Assembly (NCBI RefSeq): GCF_030652775.1
Contig: NZ_JAUSPS010000012.1
Location: forward strand, 1-64,000
Direction of reading: 5' to 3'
DNA from: Acetobacterium sp.
GTDB lineage: Bacteria; Bacillota; Clostridia; Eubacteriales; Eubacteriaceae
Length of the DNA: 64,000 nucleotides
This document shows positions 43,661 to 52,872 of the stretch, piece by piece. The notes under the pieces were generated by a model that worked only from the letters and a program-made list of their open reading frames with translations, was not told the origin of the DNA and did not search any database. The first letter of the stretch is position 1. Each line of letters opens with the position of its first letter. A program made the translations under genes and the position numbers.

Positions 43661-43963
43661 ATGAAAATTGAAGTAAAACAAGACGGCGAAAGATTTGTGG
43701 TTGAACTAGAAGGTCGAATGGACACCAATACCTCTCCCGAATTTCAAAAAGAAATGGAAGCATATTACAGTAAAGAAGGATTTAACATGATCCTGGATTT
43801 TGATCAGCTGGATTTTGTCAGCAGTGCCGGATTGCGCGTGTTACTCCTGATTCAAAAGAAATCCAAAGCACTGAGTGGTAGTCTGGTGATTAAAAATGTT
43901 AAACCGGAGATCCAGGAAGTATTTGATATGACCGGGTTTTCAGATATTTTAACCATCGAATAA
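43661..43963 (+). CDS. STAS-domain anti-sigma factor antagonist-like protein
   Basis: 100 residues covering a single STAS domain (SpoIIAA/RsbV fold). The conserved loop DFVSSAGLRVLLLIQKK carries the phosphorylatable serine at about 54. In partner-switching systems the unphosphorylated protein captures an anti-sigma kinase. No kinase or phosphatase gene is adjacent, so here it could act as a switch on the downstream enzymes or exporter or respond to a distant kinase. It is 10 nt upstream of the first GH3 gene and heads the operon. Confidence 0.88.
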   Translation: MKIEVKQDGERFVVELEGRMDTNTSPEFQKEMEAYYSKEGFNMILDFDQLDFVSSAGLRVLLLIQKKSKALSGSLVIKNVKPEIQEVFDMTGFSDILTIE

Positions 43964-43973
43964 GGGTGATAAA

Positions 43974-45695
43974 ATGGAAAAAGATAGAATCCCGGAAGAT
44001 ATTTCCAGTGACATCTTTGCTGGTAATGAAGGCAAGAGCATTCCCGAATTATTAAAGGACATGCCCAATGAAAAATTAATCAAAAGCTTCTATTTAATAG
44101 AAAATACTCCTGAGGTCACACAACTGTGTGTGCTTCAGGATATTTTAAAATCCGCTAAAAATACCGAGTTTGGGAAGAAGTATGGTTTTGCTGAGATAGA
44201 AACGGTTGATGCGTTCAGAAAGAAGGTGCCTTTTTCGGACTATTCCCAGGTGAAAGCCGAAATTGACCGACTAAAAGCCGGGGCAGCAGATATTTTTTTT
44301 AACGGTTCCGCCGCCAGTTTTATTGCTACCAGCGGTTCCACCGGGGTTCCCAAGCTCCTGCCGGAAAGTAAAAACGGCGAACTGGTCAAGGGACTGATTT
44401 CCCAGATTCGGGCGATCCTGCTGTTAATGCTGGCTCCGGAAGTCATGGCTCCGGGGAAAAAGGTGCTGGCGATTGCCAATCCCTCAGAATATGGAAAGAC
44501 TGAGGGCGGTATCCCGATTGGCTCGGCGTCTGGTCAGGCGGCCAAAGATATGCCAATCGAGATGCAAAAAAAAATGGTGCTGCCGCCAGAAATGATGATG
44601 GCTAAAGAACTGAGCAACGAGGCAACCGATTATTTGACGATCCGCTATGCGCTGGAAGAAAAAAATCTGGTTGGGGTAGTCTGCAGTAATATCGCCCACT
44701 TTAATATCTTGCTGAAAAAAATGAATGCTGCTGCCGTCGATTTGCTGGAAGATATCAGAGCTGGTCAAATATCACCAAAAATTAGTTTGGATGAAGACCT
44801 GAGACAAAGACTTGTTTCAAAATTATCGCCAAACCCGGATCGGGCCGAAGAATTAAAAACAATTCTGGCGAATAACAAAAGCCTGGATGTGGCGGGAATC
44901 TGGCCAGAGTTTTCGGTTGTGTCCTGTTGGATGTCTTCCAGTGCGGCAAAAATAGTCGCCGATGTCCAAAAGTGTTTACCCCCGACCGTGAAGTTTTTAG
45001 AATGGGGCTACGGGGCCAGTGAAGGAAAGTTCAATATACCAGATAAAGCCCAGGATCCGGCCGGATTACTCGCTCTTTTTGGTTATTTTTTTGAGTTTTT
45101 GCCGGTCGGAACAGAAAACAATGAAACCGTACTGGCTCATGAATTGAAAAAAGGTGGCTATTACGAGCTGATTATCACCTCCTATTCCGGGCTGTATCGC
45201 TATAATATGAAGGATATTGTCTATGTCGCAGATATCAATAATCAGATTGCCAGGGTTGTTTTTGTGTGTAAAGAATCCGAACGCCTTGACATCGAAAATC
45301 TGAAATTAATGATCTATGAAATCGAGGGATCGATTTTATCGGTGTCCGCCCAACAAAATCAGGAAATTCGCTTTTTTCAGATTCTATTGGATGCCAATCA
45401 GCGAAAACTGGTATTTATACTGGAACCCTGCTCAGAGACACTTGACGGTGAGTTGTTCAGAGCTGCCCTGGACAAAAGTTTGATGGCCGATAATTCCGAT
45501 TATCGAAAATTACGCAACGACAATATATTGGCAGCGCCGGAGGTACTGGTGATGAAGGACGGCTACCGGGACTCGCTGTTTACCCGAGCCATTATGCCCG
45601 GGAAAAATGTCAATCAGACCAAGCTCCCGATCATAATAAAAGAATACCCGGAGAAAAGCAACATTATTCAATGGGCAAAGGAAGGCGAAAAATGA
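43974..45695 (+). CDS. GH3 family acyl-adenylating enzyme A
   Basis: 573 residues of the GH3/JAR1 fold of the ANL superfamily. These enzymes adenylate a carboxylic acid and transfer the acyl group to an amino acid amine; the named substrates (jasmonate, auxin) are from plants. The ATP loop reads IATSGSTGVPKLLPES (about residue 118), motif 2 is WGYGASEGKFNIP, and motif 3 LYRYNMKDIVYV. All three are intact, so it is probably active. The acyl substrate is unknown. It overlaps its paralogue by 4 nt in the chosen starts (ATGA). Confidence 0.85.
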   Translation: MEKDRIPEDISSDIFAGNEGKSIPELLKDMPNEKLIKSFYLIENTPEVTQLCVLQDILKSAKNTEFGKKYGFAEIETVDAFRKKVPFSDYSQVKAEIDRLKAGAADIFFNGSAASFIATSGSTGVPKLLPESKNGELVKGLISQIRAILLLMLAPEVMAPGKKVLAIANPSEYGKTEGGIPIGSASGQAAKDMPIEMQKKMVLPPEMMMAKELSNEATDYLTIRYALEEKNLVGVVCSNIAHFNILLKKMNAAAVDLLEDIRAGQISPKISLDEDLRQRLVSKLSPNPDRAEELKTILANNKSLDVAGIWPEFSVVSCWMSSSAAKIVADVQKCLPPTVKFLEWGYGASEGKFNIPDKAQDPAGLLALFGYFFEFLPVGTENNETVLAHELKKGGYYELIITSYSGLYRYNMKDIVYVADINNQIARVVFVCKESERLDIENLKLMIYEIEGSILSVSAQQNQEIRFFQILLDANQRKLVFILEPCSETLDGELFRAALDKSLMADNSDYRKLRNDNILAAPEVLVMKDGYRDSLFTRAIMPGKNVNQTKLPIIIKEYPEKSNIIQWAKEGEK

Positions 45696-47368
45696 TAAAA
45701 ATAATTCCCCAAATGGTCTATTCCCTTAATATTAAGAAGGGCTACAAAAAAATTGAAAATTTTGATTACTTAACCGAAAATGCCCCGGAAATCAACAAAC
45801 AACTGATGCTGGACATGCTGAAAAAAAATGCCGATACCGAATACGGAAAACGCTACCATTTTGACGAGATTACCACGATTGAAGACTATAAAAAAAAGGT
45901 TCCCTTTTCGATATATGATGACTATGCCCCCTATATCGAACGGATGATAGCTGGCGAAACGGATCTGCTGACCAAGGATCCCATTGTTCATTATGCGCTG
46001 ACCTCGGGAAGCGTCGATAATCCCAAGAAGATCCCGGTTTCCGAGCAAACTGTTAAGCTTTATCGGGAATATGCCACCCAGTTCAGTTTTGCCATCATTG
46101 CCCGGGCCCTGGGGAAAAAGTGGAAACGGGGTCGCGGCCTGAATCTGATGGAAGTCAAATTTGAAACGCTGCCCAATGGTTTGTTTGCTGGGTCTATATC
46201 CGGGCGGGGTGTTTACAGTATCAAAAACCTTTTGTTTCTGATGTTCACTTCACCCAAGGAAATTGTTTTTCCGACCGAAATAATGGATACCAAGTATGCG
46301 CACCTTCGCTTTGCGCTGATGGATCGAAATCTGTCCTATATTGTGTCGGCCTTTATGACCGGTATTTCCGACTTGATGAAATATATGGAAATGAACTGGG
46401 AACTGCTCTTCGATGATATCGAAAAAGGCACCATTCATCCCGATATCAAAATACCCGATGATGTGAAGGCCCAGTTGCTGACTCAGATTAAGCCGAACCC
46501 CAAACGGGCGGCGGAACTACGAAAAGAATTTGAAAAAGGCTTTGATACTCCAATCATTCCCAGAATCTGGCCGGAGCTGGCGTTTGTTCACGCTATCGGC
46601 AGTGGGGGATTTTCGGTATATACTGATAAAATGCGCCATTATCTGGGGGATGTTCCCATTTATTTCAGTATTTATGCAGCATCTGAGTCGATCATGGCGA
46701 TCTGTAATGAAATGGAAGCCCAGGAATTCGTGCTGATTCCGGACTCGGCCTTTTATGAGTTTATTCCCGCTGATCAGGAAGACTCGGAAGAAACTCTGAC
46801 CATGGAACAGCTGGAAACCGGCAAGGATTATGAAATTGTGTTAACCAACACCTCTGGTTTTTACCGCTATCGGATCAAAGATGTGGTGCGAGTGGTGGGT
46901 TGGTATAAAAACTGTCCCAAGATCAAATTTGTCTACCGGCTCAATCAGATGGTCAGCATTGCCGGCGAAAAGACGACTGAAGAATGTATTTCCTGGGCGG
47001 TCAAGGAATTTGCCAAGGCCACCGATTGCGAACTGGTGGATTATTCGGTTTATGCCGATGTGGCGGTATCGCCGGGCCGTTATGTTATCTTTATTGAATT
47101 AGAAAAACCTTTAGCCAAGGAACGGTACGATGATTATCGCCAAATTATGGAAGAAAAGTTGGGGACGGCTAATCCTTCGATTGGGTCTAAAGTAAAAAGC
47201 GGTGTCTTGAGTCCCTCGGAGATTTCCTTTGTTCAGGAAGAAACCTATGCCCTCTATCGTGATCTGATGATTATGCGGGGAATTTCCGCTAATCAGCTAA
47301 AACCGGTCCGGGTGATTGACACGCTAGTCAAAGAAAACTTTTTCTTTGCCTTAGTGGATAAGGAGTAG
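45692..47368 (+). CDS. GH3 family acyl-adenylating enzyme B
   Basis: 558 residues from ATG 45692 (AAGGAAGG upstream; ATGA overlap with gene A). Paralogous to A. The ATP loop is altered: ALTSGSVDNPKKIPVSE at about residue 103 has Val-Asp-Asn where TTG/STG is usual. Motif 2 is YAASESIMAI and motif 3 FYRYRIKDVVRVVGWY. The second half is canonical and the loop divergent, so substrate or activity may differ from A. The two may act in sequence or as a heterodimer. It is followed 3 nt later by the exporter genes. Confidence 0.83.
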   Translation: MIKIIPQMVYSLNIKKGYKKIENFDYLTENAPEINKQLMLDMLKKNADTEYGKRYHFDEITTIEDYKKKVPFSIYDDYAPYIERMIAGETDLLTKDPIVHYALTSGSVDNPKKIPVSEQTVKLYREYATQFSFAIIARALGKKWKRGRGLNLMEVKFETLPNGLFAGSISGRGVYSIKNLLFLMFTSPKEIVFPTEIMDTKYAHLRFALMDRNLSYIVSAFMTGISDLMKYMEMNWELLFDDIEKGTIHPDIKIPDDVKAQLLTQIKPNPKRAAELRKEFEKGFDTPIIPRIWPELAFVHAIGSGGFSVYTDKMRHYLGDVPIYFSIYAASESIMAICNEMEAQEFVLIPDSAFYEFIPADQEDSEETLTMEQLETGKDYEIVLTNTSGFYRYRIKDVVRVVGWYKNCPKIKFVYRLNQMVSIAGEKTTEECISWAVKEFAKATDCELVDYSVYADVAVSPGRYVIFIELEKPLAKERYDDYRQIMEEKLGTANPSIGSKVKSGVLSPSEISFVQEETYALYRDLMIMRGISANQLKPVRVIDTLVKENFFFALVDKE

Positions 47369-47371
47369 CCG

Positions 47372-49111
47372 ATGGTCAGTTTACTGTTACGGTATTTAAA
47401 AGATTACCGGCTCCAGATGATTCTGGTATTTGTATTTGTCCTCAGTCAGGCGGCGGCCCAGCTTTATCTGCCGACGATGATGGGGGATATTATTGAAAAT
47501 GGAGTCGCCCAGGGGGATACCCCCTATATTCTGAAAAGCGGCGCAATGATGCTGGGGGTTTCGCTGGTGGCAGCGGTCTGTATGGTGGCGTCCAGTTATT
47601 ATTCAGCTTATGTGACGGCGTCCTTTACCAGCCGGATTCGGGCCGATGTATTTGACAAGGTGAAAGATTTTTCCCAGACCGATTTTAATCGTTTTGGGGC
47701 AGCCACCCTGCTGACCCGATCTACAAACGATGCGACCCAGATGCAGATTGTTGTGATCAACGGCTTACGGTCACTGTTGCTGGTTCCGATCACGGGAGTT
47801 GGTGCGCTGGTAATGGCTTTTCGGGAAAACGTTACCCTGACGCTACTACTCCTGGGATCTTTTCTGATTACAACGATTATCATCGGTTTGACCACCGCCA
47901 GAAGCATGCCCTTATTTAAGATCATGCAGCAAAAAGTGGATCGATTGAACCTGCTGATGAAAGAAAAACTCACCGGGGTGCGGGCGATTCGGGCTTTTAA
48001 CCGTCAGGATTATGAAACCGAGAAATTTGGTCAGGCCAATCAGGAAGGTATGAATGCCGCCGTCAAAGCAAACTATGCAGTAGCTTTTTTTGCGCCGTTG
48101 ATGCAGTTGATGATGAATCTGACGATGGTGATTATTCTGTGGTTAGGGGCGGATGAAGTTCAGCAGCAAATCGTTAGTCTCGGCGGTCTGATGGTATTTA
48201 TCCAATATGTATTAATGTTTATGTCGGCTCTGGGTCTGGTTTCGGCCTTATTAATGGCCTATCCCCAGGCGGCGGTTTCGGCCGCCCGGGTTAAAGAGGT
48301 GCTGGATTGTGAATTCTCGATTCAGGATAAGGAAAATCCCGCTGCGCTGGAAAACATTACCGGACGAATCGAATTTAAAGATGTCAGCTTTGGTTATACT
48401 GGCGCTGAAATTAATGTTCTGGAGCGTTTAAATTTTGTCGCTGAGCCGGGAAAAATCACCGCCATTGTCGGTGCCACCGGCTCTGGGAAAACAACTCTGG
48501 TCAATCTGATTTTACGACTTTACGAGGTCAGCGCTGGGAATATTGTAATTGACGGCATCGATATCCGGGATTGTACCCAGCATGATTTAAGAAATATCAT
48601 CGCCTATGTTCCTCAGGAATCAGTGTTATTCAGTGGCACGGTGCTGGAAAATATCCGGGTCGGGAAGGATCAGGCGACTGAAGCAGAAGTGACTGAAGCC
48701 CTGGCGATTGCCCAGGCACTTGACTTTGTCAATGAACGGGAAGGGCAACTGGCCAGCACCATTTCTCAGGGCGGTAAGGATCTTTCCGGGGGTCAGCGGC
48801 AGCGTCTTTCGATCGCTCGAGCGGCCGTCAAAAAAGCGCCAATCACGATCTTTGACGATTGCTTTTCGGCGTTGGATTTTAAAACAGACTCGCTGGTTCG
48901 AAAAGCCGTTCGCGAAAAATTTGGTGATAAAACGGTGTTAATTGTCGCCCAACGGATCAGCACTATTAAACATGCCGACCGCATTCTGGTGCTCGACAAT
49001 GGTGCCATTGTCGGCCAGGGTAAACATGATGACCTGATCCGCGATTGTCTGGTTTATCAGGAAATTCTGAAATCCCAATCCTATAGCGATGGGAAGGAGG
49101 AATCACTGTGA
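47372..49111 (+). CDS. ABC exporter half-transporter A (degenerate Walker B)
   Basis: 579 residues: six transmembrane helices (MSLLLRYLKDYRLQMILVF-type start), then an ATPase domain with Walker A GATGSGKTT, signature LSGGQRQR and Walker B TIFDDCFSALD. The catalytic glutamate is replaced by Asp (DD instead of DE). This is the pattern of one half of heterodimeric exporters (BmrC/LmrC type). It overlaps half B by 4 nt (GTGA). Multidrug export is the usual annotation, but the operon suggests a dedicated product exporter. Confidence 0.9.
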   Translation: MVSLLLRYLKDYRLQMILVFVFVLSQAAAQLYLPTMMGDIIENGVAQGDTPYILKSGAMMLGVSLVAAVCMVASSYYSAYVTASFTSRIRADVFDKVKDFSQTDFNRFGAATLLTRSTNDATQMQIVVINGLRSLLLVPITGVGALVMAFRENVTLTLLLLGSFLITTIIIGLTTARSMPLFKIMQQKVDRLNLLMKEKLTGVRAIRAFNRQDYETEKFGQANQEGMNAAVKANYAVAFFAPLMQLMMNLTMVIILWLGADEVQQQIVSLGGLMVFIQYVLMFMSALGLVSALLMAYPQAAVSAARVKEVLDCEFSIQDKENPAALENITGRIEFKDVSFGYTGAEINVLERLNFVAEPGKITAIVGATGSGKTTLVNLILRLYEVSAGNIVIDGIDIRDCTQHDLRNIIAYVPQESVLFSGTVLENIRVGKDQATEAEVTEALAIAQALDFVNEREGQLASTISQGGKDLSGGQRQRLSIARAAVKKAPITIFDDCFSALDFKTDSLVRKAVREKFGDKTVLIVAQRISTIKHADRILVLDNGAIVGQGKHDDLIRDCLVYQEILKSQSYSDGKEESL

Positions 49112-50880
49112 AAGCAAAAAAAAGAAAATACAGCTTTGGTGCCATCGGTAAGCGGCTGAGTCATTATTTAAAGGATAAAAAACATGTTATCTTTTTTGTG
49201 GCGCTGGCTTTGATTGCCAGTACCATCTTTGCGATTTTTGCACCGGTTGTGACCAAGGATGTGACCGATAGCATTGCCGACAGTATTGCTAAAAATACGG
49301 ATATTAATTTTTCCTATATTGGGCAGCAACTGATTATCCTGGCCGCGCTTTATATCTTAAGTGCCGGGTTTGCCTATTACGCCACCATGCGCACGACTTA
49401 TCTGTCGCAACTGGCGATCAAACGACTGCGGGCCGATATTCAGGAAAAACTGAATAAACTGACGCTGAATGTGTTGGATCAGAGTGAACGGGGGGATCTG
49501 CTTTCCCGAGTCACCAATGATGCCACAACCCTTTCTGGAGCGCTGCAAAGCAATCTGACCCAGATACTGGTTCAGGCAACCAGTATTATCGGGATCATTG
49601 TGATGATGCTGGTGTTAAATGTGTCATTGAGCCTGATCTTCTTTATTGCCATTCCGCTGTCTTATTTTGTGATGAAGCTGATTACCAAAAAAACCCAGGT
49701 GCTGTTCCGAAGACAGCAGCAGGAATTGGGGGCCTTAAATGGACTGATTGAAGAAGTTTATGACGGCCATTTAATTATTAAGTCGTTTAATCACGAAGCA
49801 AAATCAGCCCGAAAATTTGATGATATTAACCAGCGGTTCTTTAAATCGTATCTGAGTTCGCGGTTTTATTCGGGACTCAGTGCACCGCTGATGAAGCTGA
49901 TCAATAACCTGGCCTATATTGGCATCTGTGTGGTGGGGGGGATTTTTGTCATTACCGGTACCCTGACTATCGGGGGGATTCAGGCATTTCTGATCTATGC
50001 CAATAATATTGCCAGCCCCACCGCCCTGATTTCCAATAACTTGAACTTTATCCAGTCTGGTGCGGCAGCAGCTGAACGAATCTTTGAATTCCTGGATCGG
50101 GAAGAGGAACAAGCAGATGTCGGCACCGAAGTTCTGGATGTTACCAAGGCCAAAGGCAGTATTGAATTTAATAACGTTGAGTTTGGCTATATTCCCGAAC
50201 GAACCTTATTTCATGATGTGTCGTTAAAAGCCGAACCGGGAGAAATCCTGGCGGTGGTTGGACCCAGTGGTGCGGGCAAGACTACCCTGGTCAATCTGCT
50301 GATGCGTTTTTATGAAATCAATCACGGCAGCATTCTTTTAGAAGGCTTGAATGTCAAAGAGCTGACCCGACATAACTTGAGATCTGCTTTTGGCATGGTG
50401 CTCCAGGATACCTGGCTTTTTGATGGCACCATCGAAGAAAATATTGCTTATGGCAAAAGCGGGGCAACCCGGGAAGATGTTATCGCAGCGGCCAAAAAAG
50501 CCCAGTGCGACGAATTTATCAAAAAACTGCCCCTGGGCTATGAGACCCGGATCGGTGGCGATTTTACCACCCTGTCCGAGGGGGAATGTCAGCTTCTGGC
50601 TATTGCCCGAACGATTATTGCCGATCCCAAGGTATTAATACTGGATGAGGCAACCTCATCGGTGGATACCCGAACCGAAATACTGATCACCCAGGCCATG
50701 GAAGCGATGATGAAAGGACGAACCACCTTTATTATTGCCCATCGGCTCTTTACCATCAAAAATGCCGATAAGATTATTTTTATGAAAGAAGGCGACATTA
50801 AAGAGGTCGGCAGTCACGCCGAACTGATGAAGCTGGGTGGTTTATACGCCAATTTATATTTAAGTGCATCAGATAATTAA
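49108..50880 (+). CDS. ABC exporter half-transporter B (degenerate signature)
   Basis: 590 residues, GTG start with AAGGAGG upstream. Six membrane helices, then Walker A GPSGAGKTT, signature changed to LSEGECQ, and an intact Walker B VLILDEATSSVD. Degenerate positions complement half A: the site built from A's Walker B (Asp) and B's signature (LSEGE) would be inactive. The other site (B's DE plus A's LSGGQ) would be competent. This strongly supports an A-B heterodimer. It ends about 30 nt before the ATP-grasp genes. Confidence 0.9.
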   Translation: MKAKKRKYSFGAIGKRLSHYLKDKKHVIFFVALALIASTIFAIFAPVVTKDVTDSIADSIAKNTDINFSYIGQQLIILAALYILSAGFAYYATMRTTYLSQLAIKRLRADIQEKLNKLTLNVLDQSERGDLLSRVTNDATTLSGALQSNLTQILVQATSIIGIIVMMLVLNVSLSLIFFIAIPLSYFVMKLITKKTQVLFRRQQQELGALNGLIEEVYDGHLIIKSFNHEAKSARKFDDINQRFFKSYLSSRFYSGLSAPLMKLINNLAYIGICVVGGIFVITGTLTIGGIQAFLIYANNIASPTALISNNLNFIQSGAAAAERIFEFLDREEEQADVGTEVLDVTKAKGSIEFNNVEFGYIPERTLFHDVSLKAEPGEILAVVGPSGAGKTTLVNLLMRFYEINHGSILLEGLNVKELTRHNLRSAFGMVLQDTWLFDGTIEENIAYGKSGATREDVIAAAKKAQCDEFIKKLPLGYETRIGGDFTTLSEGECQLLAIARTIIADPKVLILDEATSSVDTRTEILITQAMEAMMKGRTTFIIAHRLFTIKNADKIIFMKEGDIKEVGSHAELMKLGGLYANLYLSASDN

Positions 50881-50911
50881 ATTTCAAACAGATAAAATTC
50901 AGGAGGTTAAA

Positions 50912-51835
50912 ATGAAAGGTTGGTTATTAAGAAATCCCGGCAAAATGGAAGATCCTTCGATTGTGAAAATTATGAAGGTGGTGGAAGAGCTCCATGTCGA
51001 TCTGATGGTGGTTGATCCACTGCAGATCCATGTGGTCTGTGACCATGAATTTGACGGAAAACTTTATGTCGGTGACGAAATCATGGAGGTGCCGGATTAT
51101 GTGGTGGCGGCCTTCTTTACGGAAAAAAACTACCATACTTCGGCAGCGTTGCGAATGCTGGAATCACTGGGCGTGCTCTGCATCAATTCGTATGATGCCA
51201 TCAAAAATGTTGATGACAAGTTGCTGACCTTTCAGTTGGTGGCCGAGTCCATTGAAGCGGTCTGCTTTCCTAAAACCCTGCTCGTCACCGAGTACACCGA
51301 AGCATCCTTTGTCAGTAAACTGTTTAACTATCCGGTGGTGATGAAGGTTATGCATGGCAGTAAAGGCAAGGGGGTAGTGCTGGTCAACAATGAAAAAGAA
51401 CTGGATAACCTGATCAGCATGAGTACCGCCAGCCAAATCGGCGATGAAATTATTATTCAGGAATGCATCAAAGCATCCTCCGGTCGGGATCTGCGGATGA
51501 TTCTGGCCAACGGGAAGTTTGTCAAATCATTTATCCGTCAGAATGAAAAGAGTTTTCGATCCAATCTTGCCAAGGGTGGCCATATCGTCGAATATACCCC
51601 ACCAGCAGCGGTAATTGAGGCCGCCGAAAAGGTCGCCCAGCTACTTAAAATCAATATGGGCAGCGTCGATTTTCTCTTCGGTGAAAATGATACCTTCTAT
51701 TTATGTGAAGCCAATGCGATGCCGGGAGTGGCTTTTGACATCAAAGTGATGTTTGCGGATTTAATGAAACAGGTCAAAGACCGACCGGAACCGCTCTGGA
51801 AAAAACGATTGAGAGAAGGTGGCAAAACATGCTAG
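50912..51835 (+). CDS. RimK-like ATP-grasp ligase 1
   Basis: 307 residues from ATG 50912 (AGGAGG upstream; the open frame starts earlier inside the previous gene). ATP-grasp fold: VVMKVMHGSKGKGVVLV (P-loop lysine), IIIQECIKASSGRDLRMIL, FRSNLAKGGHIVEYTPP, and the metal-binding end FLFGENDTFYLCEANAMPG. The RSNLAKGG segment is typical of RimK/LysX ligases, which add Glu or other amino acids to a carboxylate. The N-terminal pre-grasp domain begins MKGWLLRNPGKMEDPS. Substrate unknown. It overlaps ligase 2 by 7 bp. Confidence 0.85.
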   Translation: MKGWLLRNPGKMEDPSIVKIMKVVEELHVDLMVVDPLQIHVVCDHEFDGKLYVGDEIMEVPDYVVAAFFTEKNYHTSAALRMLESLGVLCINSYDAIKNVDDKLLTFQLVAESIEAVCFPKTLLVTEYTEASFVSKLFNYPVVMKVMHGSKGKGVVLVNNEKELDNLISMSTASQIGDEIIIQECIKASSGRDLRMILANGKFVKSFIRQNEKSFRSNLAKGGHIVEYTPPAAVIEAAEKVAQLLKINMGSVDFLFGENDTFYLCEANAMPGVAFDIKVMFADLMKQVKDRPEPLWKKRLREGGKTC

Positions 51836-52746
51836 GCTGGCTATTAGTTAATCATGAAACCCTGGCAGAACCGTCGATCCAGACGATTATTGCGCTGATT
51901 GAAAAGATGGGCGTCAACATCCGAACCGTGGATGTCAGTGAGGTTCAGGTGATGTGCGAACCGGGGGACAGTCAGCATTGTTTTATCGGTGGTGAAGCGG
52001 TGGAGGTGCCAGACTTTTCGCTGTCAGCCTTTTTCGGAGGAAATAACTATCACAGCAAGGCCGTTGTTAAAATGCTGGAATCGTTGGATGTGCTTTGTGT
52101 CAACAGTTCCGAAAGCTTGAACAACACCGCCGATAAGCTGTTGACCTTTCAAAAACTGGGAGCCGCCAATCAAGGCTTTTTATTCCCTAAAACGGTGCTG
52201 ATGACCCCGAAAACAAAGCCGTCCTTTATTGCCAGTGAGCTGGGACTGCCTTGCGTGGTCAAGGTGATGCATGGTAGCAAGGGCAAAGGCGTGGTTCAGA
52301 TTAAAACCGAAAAAGAACTGGAGAATATCCTGGATATTTATGCCGCCATGAATTTTGATGACCATATCCTGATTCAGGAGTGTATCGCTGCCTCGAAAGG
52401 CCGGGATATGCGGATTATGTTAAGCGGCGGGAAATTCTCAACTGCTTATATCCGGGACAATGGCGACAATTTTAAATCCAACCTTTCCCAGGGCGGCGAT
52501 CTGCAATTTATTACGCCACCATCTGAAGTTATCGAAATTGCCGAACAAGCTGCCGCAGTGCTGGATATCTACTTTGGCAGTATCGATTTTCTGTTTGGCG
52601 AAAACGACACCTATTACATCTGTGAAGCCAATTCCATGACCGGATTGACCTATTCCAAGGATGCCCTCAGTAATAGTCAAAACAATCCGCTGTTGCTGAC
52701 GCTGAAGAATATTATGACAGAGGCGCAGAAGCGAAAGCAAAAATAA
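51829..52746 (+). CDS. RimK-like ATP-grasp ligase 2
   Basis: 305 residues, paralogue of ligase 1 (both start WLL and share MLESLDVLCVNSSESLNNTADKLLTF-type blocks). It carries VVKVMHGSKGKGVVQI, LIQECIAASKGRDMRIML, FKSNLSQGGDLQF and FLFGENDTYYICEANSMTG. Like ligase 1 it should form an amide bond using ATP. Two ligases plus two GH3 enzymes suggest stepwise assembly of a small acylated peptide. A 126-bp gap with no clear terminator follows. Confidence 0.85.
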   Translation: MLGWLLVNHETLAEPSIQTIIALIEKMGVNIRTVDVSEVQVMCEPGDSQHCFIGGEAVEVPDFSLSAFFGGNNYHSKAVVKMLESLDVLCVNSSESLNNTADKLLTFQKLGAANQGFLFPKTVLMTPKTKPSFIASELGLPCVVKVMHGSKGKGVVQIKTEKELENILDIYAAMNFDDHILIQECIAASKGRDMRIMLSGGKFSTAYIRDNGDNFKSNLSQGGDLQFITPPSEVIEIAEQAAAVLDIYFGSIDFLFGENDTYYICEANSMTGLTYSKDALSNSQNNPLLLTLKNIMTEAQKRKQK

Positions 52747-52872
52747 TGGGGAAATAACAAGCGACAGTCGGTGAGCCCTTGGGTTAGTTCTGACAATTTT
52801 TCTAAAAACGCATATCAATGATCCGACCGTCAAAAATCAAATCCCAAATATATTATCGAGGAGTTGTGATTA

